64,000 nt of DNA from assembly GCA_002499445.1 (NCBI GenBank), contig DALS01000050.1, positions 42,049-106,048 of the forward strand, given 5' to 3'. The translations under genes were made by a program, and so were the position numbers. A model generated the notes under the pieces. That model had not been told where the DNA came from. It did not search any database and worked only from the letters and a program-made list of their open reading frames with translations. This document shows, piece after piece, positions 18,448-27,744 of the stretch. Source of the stretch: Methanosarcina sp. UBA293 (GTDB lineage: Archaea > Halobacteriota > Methanosarcinia > Methanosarcinales > Methanosarcinaceae). How positions within the stretch are numbered: position 1 is the first letter of the stretch; each line of letters starts with the position of its first letter.

Positions 18448-18649
18448 TTTAGAGCCTATCCGAAAAGTTTGTGGCTCACTGTAACTATTACAATTGGCAG
18501 TATGTTGTACGATTGGCAGTATGCACAACTTAACTGATGCTGATATTATGATTTATTATAACTTCTACAACAGTTGTAACTTCTGTAACTTCTACAACAG
18601 TTGTAACTTTTACAACATGCTATTATTGACTTTTCGGATAGGCTCTAAA
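18448..18649. mobile_element. MITE-like element with 21-bp perfect terminal inverted repeats
   Basis: The left end 'tttagagcctatccgaaaag' + t (18448-18468) is the exact reverse complement of 18629-18649. The ~160-bp interior holds no ORF but has tandem 'acttctacaacagttgta' units. It lies between two convergent surface-protein genes. The target duplication is not clear (flanking T/A runs blur the ends). It is non-autonomous; no transposase is seen in this window. Confidence 0.85.
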
Positions 18650-18699
18650 TTACATTTCTTCTAAATTTCGGCAGGTACTCATCCATATTTTCTATCTTC

Positions 18700-21600
18700 T
18701 TAAAGCATATTATAAAGCTTTATTACATCATCAAAATCAATTAAACCGTTTTTGTTATAATCAAAGAAAGCAATAGAAGCATTTTCTTCGATCCAATCCA
18801 TATTTTCGTAGTATGCCACAACATCATCGAAGTCCAGTATCCCGTTTCCATTAATATTCTCATAGAGACCATCCTGGTTCTGATCAATCGGGGGATTAAT
18901 ACAACCTGGGAAAACAGGAAGCACCGATTGCGTTGAAACATTTATTGTGGCAAGTTTTGAAGCTGCGCCATTTTCATTGCTTACTGTCAGGTTAACTGTA
19001 TAGATTCCTGCTGTCGAGTAAGTATGAATCGGATCCTTCTCGGTTGAATATGTACCGTCTCCAAAGTCCCAGTTAAAGGAATCTACATTTTCAGAACTGT
19101 CGTTAAACTGCACCTTCAGTGGGGCGTTTCCTGAAATTGGAGATGCAGAGAAGGAAGCAACGGGTAAGCCTGGTTCTGGTTCTCCGCTTGAAATAGTGCA
19201 CGTGTAAATATCGGAGTATCCATTGCGAGATTCTTCCCAAACTATTCTGTCCCCATAGATAGCAGGATTATATGCTGATCCACTGTTAGTGATTTGAGTT
19301 TCCTTTTGAGTGGAGAGATCGTACATATGGATATCCCAATTTTCCCGTCCATTGCGATCATCTTCCCAAACTATCCTGTCGCCATAGATTGCAGGATTCC
19401 GCTTATATGATTCACTGTTAGTGATTTGAGTTTCCTTTTGAGTGGAGAGATCGTACATGTAGATATTATCTAATCCATTGCGCCAATCCACCCACACTAT
19501 CCTGTCCTCGTAGACTGCAGGATAAAATGCTGATTCATTTGTGGTAATCCGAGTTTGCGTATTAGTGGAAATATTATACGCGTAGATATCATAGTCATAG
19601 CCTCTATCATAAACAGCGAAGTTTGTCCATACTATATTGTCACCGTAGATAGCATGATTGCGTGCTCGTCCACCTGCAATATGAGTTTCCTTAGAAGTGG
19701 AAAGGTCGTACATGTAGATATCGGAGAAATCCTCGAACCAACATGCCCACACAATTTTATCACCATAGATTGCAGGGTTCTCCGCTGATTCCCACAATTC
19801 ATTACTGGTGGGGATTTGAGTTTCCTTGGAAGTGGAGAGATCGTACATGTAGATATCCCAGCCCTGGTTATCATTGTGATAATCTTCCCAGACTATCCTG
19901 TCGCCATAGATTGCAGGATTCCGCTTATATGATTCACTGGTAGTGATTTGAGTTTCCTTTTTAGTGGAAATATCATACATGTAAATATTCCAGTTCCAGT
20001 CACTATTGCGATCCTCCCAGACTATCTTATCACCATAGATAACAGGATTGAGTGCTGATCCACTGGTAGTGATTTGAGTCTCAGTGATTGTGGGCAGAAC
20101 ATTTATTGTCGCAAGCTTTGATACTATACCGTTTTCATTGCTTACTGTCAGGTTAACTGTATAGATTCCTGCGGTTGAGTAAGTGTGAATCGGATCCTTC
20201 TCGGTTGAATACGTACCGTCTCCAAAGTCCCAGTTTAAAGAAACTACATTTTCAGATCTGTCGTTAAACTGCACCTTCAATGGAGCGCTTCCTGTGGTTG
20301 GGGATGCAGAGAAGGATGCAATAGGTAAGCCTGGTTCTGGTTCTACGCTTGAAATAGTGCACATGTAAATATTTTCATTACGAGAGTCCTTCCAGACTAT
20401 TTTGTCACTGTAGATAGAAAAACTCTGTACTGATCCACTGTTAGTGATTTGAGTTTCTTTAGAAATGGAGAGATCGTACATGTAAATATCGCTATTTCCA
20501 TTGCGCCCATCCACCCACCCTATCTTATCACCGTAGATAGCAGGCGAGGATGCAGACCCACTGGTGGTAATTTGAGTATCCTTTTGAGTGGAAAGATCAT
20601 ACATGTAGATATCCTGTTTTCCGTTTTTAGATTCAAGCCACACTATCCTATCCCCGTAGATAGTAGGATCGGATGCTTGTCCATTGGTGGTGATCTGAGT
20701 TTCCCTGGAAGTGGAGAGATCATACATGTAGATATCCAGATTTCCATAGCGTAAACCCACCCACACTATCCTGTCGCCATAGAAAGTAGGACTATATGCT
20801 GCAAATCCACTGTTAGGGATTTGAGTTTCCTTTTTAGTTGAAATATCATACATGTAGATATCACTGGCCCAGTCACCACTGCTCCTATTTCTATCCTCCT
20901 CCCATACTATCTTATCTCCATAGATTGCAGGAGAAGTATAACTGCTTACACATCCACTAGTTGTAATCTGAGTTTCCTTAGAAGTAGAAAGGTCGTACAT
21001 GTAGATGTCACTGTTTCCAGGGTCATACTGGTTTCCATTATGCCAATCCCTCCACACTACTCTATTCCCATAAATAGCAGGATTCCCTGCTGACCCACTA
21101 GTTGTAATCTGATTTCCCTTCATTGTGGAAAGATCGTACACATAGATGTCGCTAAAACTACCGTCTGAACTAGAACGAGCAATTTCCCATACTATCTTAT
21201 CACCATAGATAATAGGATTGTATGCTGATTTACTGGTGTTTATTAGAGTTTTAGTAATCATGGGCAAAACATTTATTGTCGCAAGCTTTGATACTGTACC
21301 TTTTTCATTGCTTACTGTCAGGTTTACTGTATAGATTCCTGCTGTCGAGTAGATATGAGCCGGATCTTTTTCTGTTGAATATGTACCGTCTCCAAAATCC
21401 CAGTTAAAAGAATCTGCATTTTTAGAACTGTCGTTAAACATCACCTTCAGTGGGGCACTTCCTGAGGTTGGGGATGCAGAGAAGGATGCAACGGGTAAGC
21501 CTGGGTCTGGTTCTACGTTTGAAATAGTGCACATGTAGATATCCCAGTTACCACTGCGATATTCGGGCCATACTATCTTATCACCATAGATAGCGGGATA

Positions 21601-22509
21601 TTCTGCCGACCCACTGTTAGTGATTTGAGTTTCCTTTTGAGTGGAGAGATCGTACATGTAGATATTCCAATTTTTCCATCCATTGCTATACTCAAACCAC
21701 ACTATCCTATCCCCGTAGATAGCAGGATAAAATGCTGGTTCATTGGTGGTGATTTGAGTCTCTTTTTTAGTGGAGAGGTCATACATATAGACGTCAGTGT
21801 TTCCATTGCGAGTACTGGAGTATACTATCCTGTCACCGTAGATAGTAGGCGAGGATGCTCGTTCATTGGTGGTGATCTGAGTTTCCTTAGAAGTGGAAAG
21901 GTCGTACATGTAAATATTTTCATTGTTTCGATCCTCCCATACTATCTTATCTCCATAGATAGCAGGATAGTGTGCTGATCCACTGTTAGTGATTTGAGTT
22001 TCTTTTTTAGTGGAGAGATCATACATGTAAATATCAATATCATTGTTCCCGTAACTATTGTGATGATCCTCCCATACTATCTTATCACCATAGATAGCAG
22101 GATATTCTGCCGACCCATTGGTAGTGATTTGAGTTTCCTTTTGAGTGGAGAGATCATATATGTAAATATCATATTTCCAGATATTACGGTTATCCACCCA
22201 CACTATCCTGTCCCCATAGATAGCAGGCGAGGACGCTGACCCACTGGTAGTTATTTGAGTTACATTTTGAGTGGAGAGATCATACATGTAGATATCGTTG
22301 TTTCCATTGCGCAACTCCATCCTCCACACAATCCTGTCCTCGTAGATCGCAGGATCATATGCTGTTCCATTACTATTGGTGATTTTAGTCTCAGTAATCG
22401 TAGGCGAGACACCTTCTACAGTAACTGCCGATGCTATCGATGAAACTAAAAGCAAAACTAAGGCTATTGAAATTAAGCTTATCTTATAAAGGTTCTTTAA
22501 TTTCTTCAT
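18700..22509 (-). CDS. large secreted surface protein: TolB-like propeller repeats, three PKD domains, dockerin-like C-terminus
   Basis: The 1269-aa protein has a signal peptide (1-30). About two dozen ~40-residue repeats with consensus YGDRIVWEDxRNGNxDIYMYDLSTxKETQITxSGSA form three TolB/WD-like propeller blocks. Each block is followed by a PKD domain (signature NWDFGDGTYSTEKDP). The last ~60 residues carry two Ca-binding dockerin-type loops (DQNQDGLYENINGNGILDFD and DYNKNGLIDFDDV). The ATG at 22509 has GGTGG 5 nt upstream; the GTG nine bases earlier is part of that site. There is no C-terminal membrane anchor, so attachment probably goes through the dockerin. Near-identical repeats at DNA level invite copy-number change. 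Confidence 0.88.
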   Translation of the reverse strand: MKKLKNLYKISLISIALVLLLVSSIASAVTVEGVSPTITETKITNSNGTAYDPAIYEDRIVWRMELRNGNNDIYMYDLSTQNVTQITTSGSASSPAIYGDRIVWVDNRNIWKYDIYIYDLSTQKETQITTNGSAEYPAIYGDKIVWEDHHNSYGNNDIDIYMYDLSTKKETQITNSGSAHYPAIYGDKIVWEDRNNENIYMYDLSTSKETQITTNERASSPTIYGDRIVYSSTRNGNTDVYMYDLSTKKETQITTNEPAFYPAIYGDRIVWFEYSNGWKNWNIYMYDLSTQKETQITNSGSAEYPAIYGDKIVWPEYRSGNWDIYMCTISNVEPDPGLPVASFSASPTSGSAPLKVMFNDSSKNADSFNWDFGDGTYSTEKDPAHIYSTAGIYTVNLTVSNEKGTVSKLATINVLPMITKTLINTSKSAYNPIIYGDKIVWEIARSSSDGSFSDIYVYDLSTMKGNQITTSGSAGNPAIYGNRVVWRDWHNGNQYDPGNSDIYMYDLSTSKETQITTSGCVSSYTSPAIYGDKIVWEEDRNRSSGDWASDIYMYDISTKKETQIPNSGFAAYSPTFYGDRIVWVGLRYGNLDIYMYDLSTSRETQITTNGQASDPTIYGDRIVWLESKNGKQDIYMYDLSTQKDTQITTSGSASSPAIYGDKIGWVDGRNGNSDIYMYDLSISKETQITNSGSVQSFSIYSDKIVWKDSRNENIYMCTISSVEPEPGLPIASFSASPTTGSAPLKVQFNDRSENVVSLNWDFGDGTYSTEKDPIHTYSTAGIYTVNLTVSNENGIVSKLATINVLPTITETQITTSGSALNPVIYGDKIVWEDRNSDWNWNIYMYDISTKKETQITTSESYKRNPAIYGDRIVWEDYHNDNQGWDIYMYDLSTSKETQIPTSNELWESAENPAIYGDKIVWACWFEDFSDIYMYDLSTSKETHIAGGRARNHAIYGDNIVWTNFAVYDRGYDYDIYAYNISTNTQTRITTNESAFYPAVYEDRIVWVDWRNGLDNIYMYDLSTQKETQITNSESYKRNPAIYGDRIVWEDDRNGRENWDIHMYDLSTQKETQITNSGSAYNPAIYGDRIVWEESRNGYSDIYTCTISSGEPEPGLPVASFSASPISGNAPLKVQFNDSSENVDSFNWDFGDGTYSTEKDPIHTYSTAGIYTVNLTVSNENGAASKLATINVSTQSVLPVFPGCINPPIDQNQDGLYENINGNGILDFDDVVAYYENMDWIEENASIAFFDYNKNGLIDFDDVIKLYNML

Positions 22510-22914
22510 TATATCCACCTATTATTTTTAGTTCAAAGAATTTAATTCAATTACTCGTCTTTTATTTACACACTTAAATTTTTTCTTTTAATTTATATGA
22601 TTATAAAATTTAATGACAGTTGACTATTTTTTAAGGAATCTAGACTTTCTAAAATCAGAGTTATTTAAAAGTAAAGGAACTTTTACTGTGAAAATGAGCT
22701 GTGAAAGTATGGAAAGAGAATCTTCAGGATCTAAAATGAGTTCAAAAAAGTTAATGAATTAAATTCATAAGTTATTGAATAAAATAGTCAACACAACTTT
22801 CTTGGAATTTCTAAATTAACTTGAATATACTTGTTTGTAAGATTCGATTAATGAGCTTCCAATTCTCTTTATCTTTATTTTGGCACGAAAGTGCTTGAAA
22901 GCGCATTACTAAAG
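22510..22914. other. intergenic region, promoter side of the large surface protein
   Basis: About 400 bp, strongly AT-rich, between gltX (ends downstream on the same strand) and the surface-protein start. It must contain that gene's promoter. I see no ORF, no inverted-repeat element and no tRNA. Confidence 0.4.
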
Positions 22915-22984
22915 AAAAGAAAAAAGAGCGAAAGGAAATAAACGAAAGAAAGGAAACAGTTTCCTGTCCCTTTTCTCCCGGAAA
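22915..22984 (-). terminator. probable transcription terminator of gltX
   Basis: Read on the minus strand, directly after the gltX stop, a short inverted repeat (AGGAAACTGTTTCCT) is followed by several T-rich runs including TTTTTTCTTTTCTTT. Archaeal termination depends mainly on such U-tracts. Confidence 0.5.
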
Positions 22985-24700
22985 TTATTTGTGGGCAAAG
23001 TAAGCCACTATTTTATTTTCATCTACAGAATCAATTCTACAGAAACCAAAACGCTCGAATTGCACGACCCTGTCAAGTTCAACTGCAATTCCCTGTTCTC
23101 CAATTCCTTCGATATCACCCTCAGGACCGCGTACTTTCACATTTATTCCATCAACCGGAGCCCAGTGGATAATTTTTGCTTTTGCTTTCTTAAGATCTTC
23201 AAGAGAAACATCGGAAAGTTCTGCCTGAAGCGGAGAAAGGGCAGTAATCTCGATATTGCAGAAATCTTTTAAGCGGATGATAGAACCCAATTCCAGCTTT
23301 TCTATATCATCTAGGCAGACGAGTACCTTCTTCCCTACAGAAATTTCCCTCACTCCTCTGGTATTGTCGGTCGGGTGAAGTGGAAGTTTTACGACTGTCG
23401 GTTCAGCATCTGTAATTTCCAGTTCTACGGGATTCCAGACAAAGAAATAACGGTTTGCAATTGGGTCCACAATTTTACGGTTTTCGGCATAAAGAGACTC
23501 CATACTTATGCTCACGTCAGTCATTCCGACTCCCATTTCTATCATGAACTTCTTGAGAGCTTCAGCCTGGAATCCGCGGCGCCGGATTGCCCGGATTGTA
23601 GGAAGTCGCGGATCGTCCCAGCCACTGTATTCTCCTGCTTCAATGGCTTTTCTTAGAGTACTTGTACTGAACTTCCCAAATTCGTGGATCTTGACCCTGC
23701 CCCAGTGAGTTGTTCTCGGGTATTTCCAGCCGAAGTATTTGTAGATATAGCCCTGTCGCTTTTCGCTATCTAGAAGGTCTTTACCCCGGATAATATACGT
23801 CATGCCCAGTTCGTGGTCTTCGATAGCGCCTGCAAAATCCAGAAGGGGCCAGACAACATATTTGTTCCTGATTTCAGGACGGGGATGCGACATCTTTCTA
23901 ATTCTGAAGGCTCCCCAATCTCTCAAAGCAGGATCCTTGTGTTTTATATCAGTCTTAATCCTCAGCACTGCCTGATGGTCTTCATATTCCCCGGTAAGCA
24001 TTTTTTCCCAGTGCATAAGATTTTCTTCAGGGCTGGCATCCCTGTGCGGGCAAGCTTGTTTGGCATCTTTAAACTGTTTGAAATCTTCTCCTTTACAGAA
24101 GCAAACATAAGCCTTGCCCATCTCAATAAGTTTTCTTGCGTAATGATAATAGATAGGGAAATTGTCAGAGGCACAGACTACCTTATCAGGCACAACCCCT
24201 AGCCATTTGAAGTCATCAAGATACCAGTCATAAGCCTCAAGCATAGGCCGTTTTATATCAGGATCAGTATCATCGAAACGCAAGACGAACTTTCCTTTGT
24301 ACATCTTTACGTATTCGGAGTTAACGACCATGCCTCTTGCACTGCCAAGGGTCGCGGGTCCATTGGGATTCGGAGCAAAGCGCATAATAACCTTGCCCAT
24401 TTCCGCTCCTTCAAGGGGCTTTAAGCCTTTTTCCGGCTCTTTTTTTACACTCAGAGCTTCAATAAGCTCGGGAGCAATTTCTGAAAGCTTTATCTCCCAG
24501 GTTTCAGGGGTTCCTTTGACGATTTCGGATATAATGACATTAAGAGCCTCAGATACCGCTTTGGGGTCAGATCTGAGTTGAGGGCACTCCCCCATTACTT
24601 TACCCATCACAGCTTTTGGCTGAGGAGCTTTTCCATATTTTACAGCGTTTTGATAAGCATATTTTTCAATTGTTTTAAGGTCTTCAGGACTTAAGGTCAT
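22985..24700 (-). CDS. gltX: glutamyl-tRNA synthetase (archaeal, non-discriminating branch)
   Basis: A 571-aa class I synthetase. The nucleotide-binding motif is in RFAPNPNGPATLGSARG (near residue 107), a Methanosarcina-type variant of HIGH. FDDTDPDIKRP follows, then a central GRVKIHEFGKFSTSTLRKAI in the place of KMSKS, and a beta-barrel anticodon domain, as in archaeal/eukaryotic GluRS. It charges tRNA-Glu for translation and also supplies the substrate for HemA, whose gene lies upstream on the same strand. A 220-bp gap suggests its own promoter. Confidence 0.95.
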   Translation of the reverse strand: MTLSPEDLKTIEKYAYQNAVKYGKAPQPKAVMGKVMGECPQLRSDPKAVSEALNVIISEIVKGTPETWEIKLSEIAPELIEALSVKKEPEKGLKPLEGAEMGKVIMRFAPNPNGPATLGSARGMVVNSEYVKMYKGKFVLRFDDTDPDIKRPMLEAYDWYLDDFKWLGVVPDKVVCASDNFPIYYHYARKLIEMGKAYVCFCKGEDFKQFKDAKQACPHRDASPEENLMHWEKMLTGEYEDHQAVLRIKTDIKHKDPALRDWGAFRIRKMSHPRPEIRNKYVVWPLLDFAGAIEDHELGMTYIIRGKDLLDSEKRQGYIYKYFGWKYPRTTHWGRVKIHEFGKFSTSTLRKAIEAGEYSGWDDPRLPTIRAIRRRGFQAEALKKFMIEMGVGMTDVSISMESLYAENRKIVDPIANRYFFVWNPVELEITDAEPTVVKLPLHPTDNTRGVREISVGKKVLVCLDDIEKLELGSIIRLKDFCNIEITALSPLQAELSDVSLEDLKKAKAKIIHWAPVDGINVKVRGPEGDIEGIGEQGIAVELDRVVQFERFGFCRIDSVDENKIVAYFAHK

Positions 24701-24778
24701 AGAAGCTTCTCCAAAATAAACATGGATTGAACGATTAAGATTGAACGACTATAATCTAAGGTAATATTTGGTTTAGTA

Positions 24779-24834
24779 CAAACTTTTTCAAAAAAAGTTT
24801 GATCACAAACTTTTGAGAAAAGTTTGATCAAAAC
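24779..24834. repeat. REP-like double hairpin
   Basis: Two adjacent short palindromes ('aactttttcaaaaaaagtt' and 'aaacttttgagaaaagttt'), each followed by 'gatca'. A third related stretch with 'gtgatcaaccggcgcaacgg' follows at 24847. Similar 'caaac...gtttgatcac' hairpins recur at 50831-50850, so this may be a dispersed small repeat. Confidence 0.55.
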
Positions 24835-24921
24835 CGGCATAAAGGCGTGATCAACCGGCGCAACGGTTGTGGTTGAATTGAAAAGAACTTTTCCTAAATA
24901 TCTCTTCCCATGCAGGAACTT

Positions 24922-25227
24922 TTATTTGGGAATGGAGGCTTCGATTTCCCGGATGTGAGATAACTTTTCATTGATTTTCTCAAGTTCGAGCTCGAAATCC
25001 TCTAGGAATTTCGAAACCCCATCTCCGGGTACTGCGCCCTGGGCCGAGGGCTTGATCAGGTTAGCTTGCTCAAGAACCCTGAGGGAGTAGCGCACTTTGT
25101 GGTTCTGCATTCCGGTGACTTCTGCAAGTTTCAGAATTCCAATAGGGGCTTCTTCAATAACTTTTTTGAGCACTAGAAGATGGCGCTCGGTAAGATCAAG
25201 TTCAGTTCCGATATTCTCAAGCAGCAT
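24922..25227 (-). CDS. small winged-helix DNA-binding protein
   Basis: 101 aa. Residues ~10-65 form a helix-turn-helix (VLKKVIEEAPIGILKLAEVTGMQNHKVRYSLRVLEQANLI); the rest is a charged, probably coiled-coil helix that would dimerise. It resembles archaeal predicted transcriptional regulators and its target is unknown. Its ATG overlaps the stop of the FAH-family gene (TGATG), so the two are co-expressed. Confidence 0.75.
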   Translation of the reverse strand: MLLENIGTELDLTERHLLVLKKVIEEAPIGILKLAEVTGMQNHKVRYSLRVLEQANLIKPSAQGAVPGDGVSKFLEDFELELEKINEKLSHIREIEASIPK

Positions 25228-25961
25228 CAGACAACCTCGTTTCTAAGTATTCCGATTCCCTGGATCTCAACTTCCACCATATCTCCACGCTGAAGTTCTC
25301 CAACCCCAGGAGGTGTCCCTGTGGTAATAACGTCTCCTACTTCCAGGGTCATGATCTCGGTGATGAATTCAATAAGATAAGGAACGTCAAAAATAAGGTT
25401 TGAAGTGCTGGAAGCCTGTCGCGTTTCCCCATTTACCCTGCAGGCAATCTTTGCATCCGTAACATCAACTTCATCAGGAAAAGCGAGATAAGGCCCGAAA
25501 GCCGCAAAGGTGTCAAAACTCTTTGCCCTTGTCCATTGCCCATCTATTTGCTGTAGATCCCGTGCAGTCACATCGTTAAAGCAGGTATAACCCGCAATTA
25601 CATCCGCGGCTTTTGAGGCAGAGATATTTTTACAGCGTTTGCCTATAACAACTGCGAGTTCAGCTTCATATTCTACTCTGGAGCTGGATGCCGGATAAAT
25701 TATCTTGTCTTTATGTCCTATAACAGCTGATGGAGGTTTTAAAAAGAGGATAGGAGTTTCCGGGACTTCCATGTGTAGCTCTTCAGCATGATCCCGGTAG
25801 TTCAGGCCAACACCTACGATCTTGGAGGGAGATGCAGGCGGAAGGACGTAAAGCTCCGAAAGCTCAAAGATCCCTGCGGGAGCCCCTCCTTTTGGATATA
25901 CGCGCCCATCTTCAATCTCTCCGTAAAAAATCTCGTCTTCTGATCTGAACCTTCCAATCAT
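25227..25961 (-). CDS. fumarylacetoacetate hydrolase family protein
   Basis: The 244-aa FAH-fold enzyme contains GVGLNYRDHAEE, the metal ligands in EYEAELAVVIG (E-x-E) and GYTCFNDVTARDLQ, and a late TGTPPGVG. Family members hydrolyse C-C bonds or decarboxylate diketo acids such as oxaloacetate. The substrate cannot be assigned here. It is 75 bp downstream of pyrK and coupled to the HTH gene. Confidence 0.88.
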   Translation of the reverse strand: MIGRFRSEDEIFYGEIEDGRVYPKGGAPAGIFELSELYVLPPASPSKIVGVGLNYRDHAEELHMEVPETPILFLKPPSAVIGHKDKIIYPASSSRVEYEAELAVVIGKRCKNISASKAADVIAGYTCFNDVTARDLQQIDGQWTRAKSFDTFAAFGPYLAFPDEVDVTDAKIACRVNGETRQASSTSNLIFDVPYLIEFITEIMTLEVGDVITTGTPPGVGELQRGDMVEVEIQGIGILRNEVV

Positions 25962-26035
25962 ATCCTGGTCTTCTCCTGCTTTTTCAGGACAGTTACGCCT
26001 TCATTCCTTCATTTTTTAAAGGGATATACTCAAAC

Positions 26036-26815
26036 TTAAATTTTAACTCTTTGCCCACTGGCATCCCTCATATATTTCCCCAGTTCGGAGTCAAGGAGCT
26101 GCAATCCTGAAAATACAGGTCCGTCCTTGCAAACTCTGAGTCCTGATTTATCTATACAGCATGCTCCACAGACCCCTATGCCACATTTGAAATAACGGTG
26201 GAGACTGAATTCGGACTTTTCAAGGACTTCTCTGTCCTCAAGGAGCCTGAAAACCGAAGCCATCATTATCTCCGGCCCGCAGACTGCAATTTTATCATAA
26301 CTCGAGAGGTCGAGGTTACTGAGTACATCGGTCACAAAACCTTTTGTCCCTTTTGAGCCGTCATCCGTAGAAATGTAGACTTCGCCTGCTTCCGCAAAAC
26401 GCTCTTCAAAAATCAGGTCATCTGCACTCCGTGCTCCAAGTACCGTATGCACCTCAGAACCTTCAATACGGGCTGCCTCAGCATAAGGAGCAAGAGGAGC
26501 AGCTCCTACCCCGCCTGCAACAACCAGAGTTTTTTCTCCTTTTATGGGCAGGGTAAAGCCCCTTCCAAAAGGCCCTCTGAGCCCGAAAGAATCGCCTTCT
26601 TTCAACTCAAAAAGCTTTGAAGTTGCCTCTCCCACTTTCTGGACAGTTATGGAATTCTTACTTGAGAGACCCATGGGCACTTCGTCAAGCCCTCTGACCC
26701 AGACCATTACAAACTGGCCTGGCTCCATAGTCTCGAATTTGAGATCAAAGAAAAAAGTCCTGACCAAAGGAGACTCTTCATTTATTTGTAATATTGTAGC
26801 ATTAAGAGGAAGCAT
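26036..26815 (-). CDS. pyrK: dihydroorotate dehydrogenase B, electron-transfer subunit
   Basis: An FAD/[2Fe-2S] flavoprotein that passes electrons from the PyrD catalytic subunit. Seen: an FAD-binding beta-barrel (PGQFVMVWVRG), a ferredoxin-reductase NAD domain (GGVGAAPLAPYAEAA) and the C-terminal cluster ligands C-x4-C-x2-C-x11-C (CGIGVCGACC...C). The start is taken at the ATG at 26815, which overlaps the pyrD stop (TGATG); the TTG one codon earlier is less likely. Confidence 0.94.
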   Translation of the reverse strand: MLPLNATILQINEESPLVRTFFFDLKFETMEPGQFVMVWVRGLDEVPMGLSSKNSITVQKVGEATSKLFELKEGDSFGLRGPFGRGFTLPIKGEKTLVVAGGVGAAPLAPYAEAARIEGSEVHTVLGARSADDLIFEERFAEAGEVYISTDDGSKGTKGFVTDVLSNLDLSSYDKIAVCGPEIMMASVFRLLEDREVLEKSEFSLHRYFKCGIGVCGACCIDKSGLRVCKDGPVFSGLQLLDSELGKYMRDASGQRVKI

Positions 26816-27720
26816 CAAACCATCTCATGGGCAAGCCCTATTAGTTTTTTTACATCAGAATAGCCTTTCCTCTGCAGGAAAGCTTCGATGCTTGTACTGA
26901 TTTCGGAGAAGATATCAAGCCTGTCATACACAGCAGATCCTATCTGGACAGCCGAAGCCCCTGCCATCATCATTTCTACCGCGTCCTGCCAGGAGGATAT
27001 CCCTCCTACCCCGATTACAGGAATTTCCAGGGCACTATAGAGATCATAAACACATTTCACAGCTACGGGTTTAACTGCTTTTCCTGAAAGCCCGCCTGAG
27101 CGATTTCCCAGGATGGGATATCCGGACTCGATATCTATAGCCATCCCTTTTAAGGTATTAATTGCAACAACTGCATCCGCGCCTCCTGATTCTGCCGCAT
27201 TACCTATACACGTAATGTCAGAGACGTTCGGGGTAAGCTTAACCCATACAGGCACATTTACAACGTCTTTTACTGCAGCTGTTACTGCCTCTACAAGGCA
27301 GGGGTTAGACCCAATAGCAGCTCCATACCCTTCTGCATGTGGGCAGCTTACATTAAGCTCGAAAGCATCGGGTTTTCCAGGTAGCAGCCCCTCGGCAACT
27401 TCCTTAAATTCAGCAGGAGTTCCGCCGAAAATGCTTGCAATTACCGGAACTCCGGAATCCTTTTTTGCAGTCTCGAGTTCCTGGAGGAAGCCAGGATAGG
27501 AAGGATTCGGAAGTCCCATGGCATTCAAAAATCCGCAGTCAAGCTTAACCATGCTCGGATTGGAATGCCCGGTTTTAGGCGTGGGACCTATGGATTTGGT
27601 CACAACTGCGCCTGCCCTTCCTTCACGTGCAACCCTGCACAGAGATGCTCCGGTTGTGCCAAGCACTCCGGCTGCAAGAATAGTCGGATTCTTCAGTTTA
27701 AGTCCGGTAAGAGAATACAT
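26815..27720 (-). CDS. pyrD: dihydroorotate dehydrogenase B, catalytic subunit
   Basis: A 301-aa FMN TIM-barrel enzyme of pyrimidine biosynthesis. The catalytic base is the Cys in ELNVSCPHAEGYG, the class 1B signature. VWVKLTPNV, the GGISSW phosphate loop and a C-terminal GASAVQIGSA are present. It overlaps pyrK and follows hemC by 24 bp. Confidence 0.96.
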   Translation of the reverse strand: MYSLTGLKLKNPTILAAGVLGTTGASLCRVAREGRAGAVVTKSIGPTPKTGHSNPSMVKLDCGFLNAMGLPNPSYPGFLQELETAKKDSGVPVIASIFGGTPAEFKEVAEGLLPGKPDAFELNVSCPHAEGYGAAIGSNPCLVEAVTAAVKDVVNVPVWVKLTPNVSDITCIGNAAESGGADAVVAINTLKGMAIDIESGYPILGNRSGGLSGKAVKPVAVKCVYDLYSALEIPVIGVGGISSWQDAVEMMMAGASAVQIGSAVYDRLDIFSEISTSIEAFLQRKGYSDVKKLIGLAHEMV

Positions 27721-27744
27721 AGCTGGTTCCTTTCTGATGGGTGA

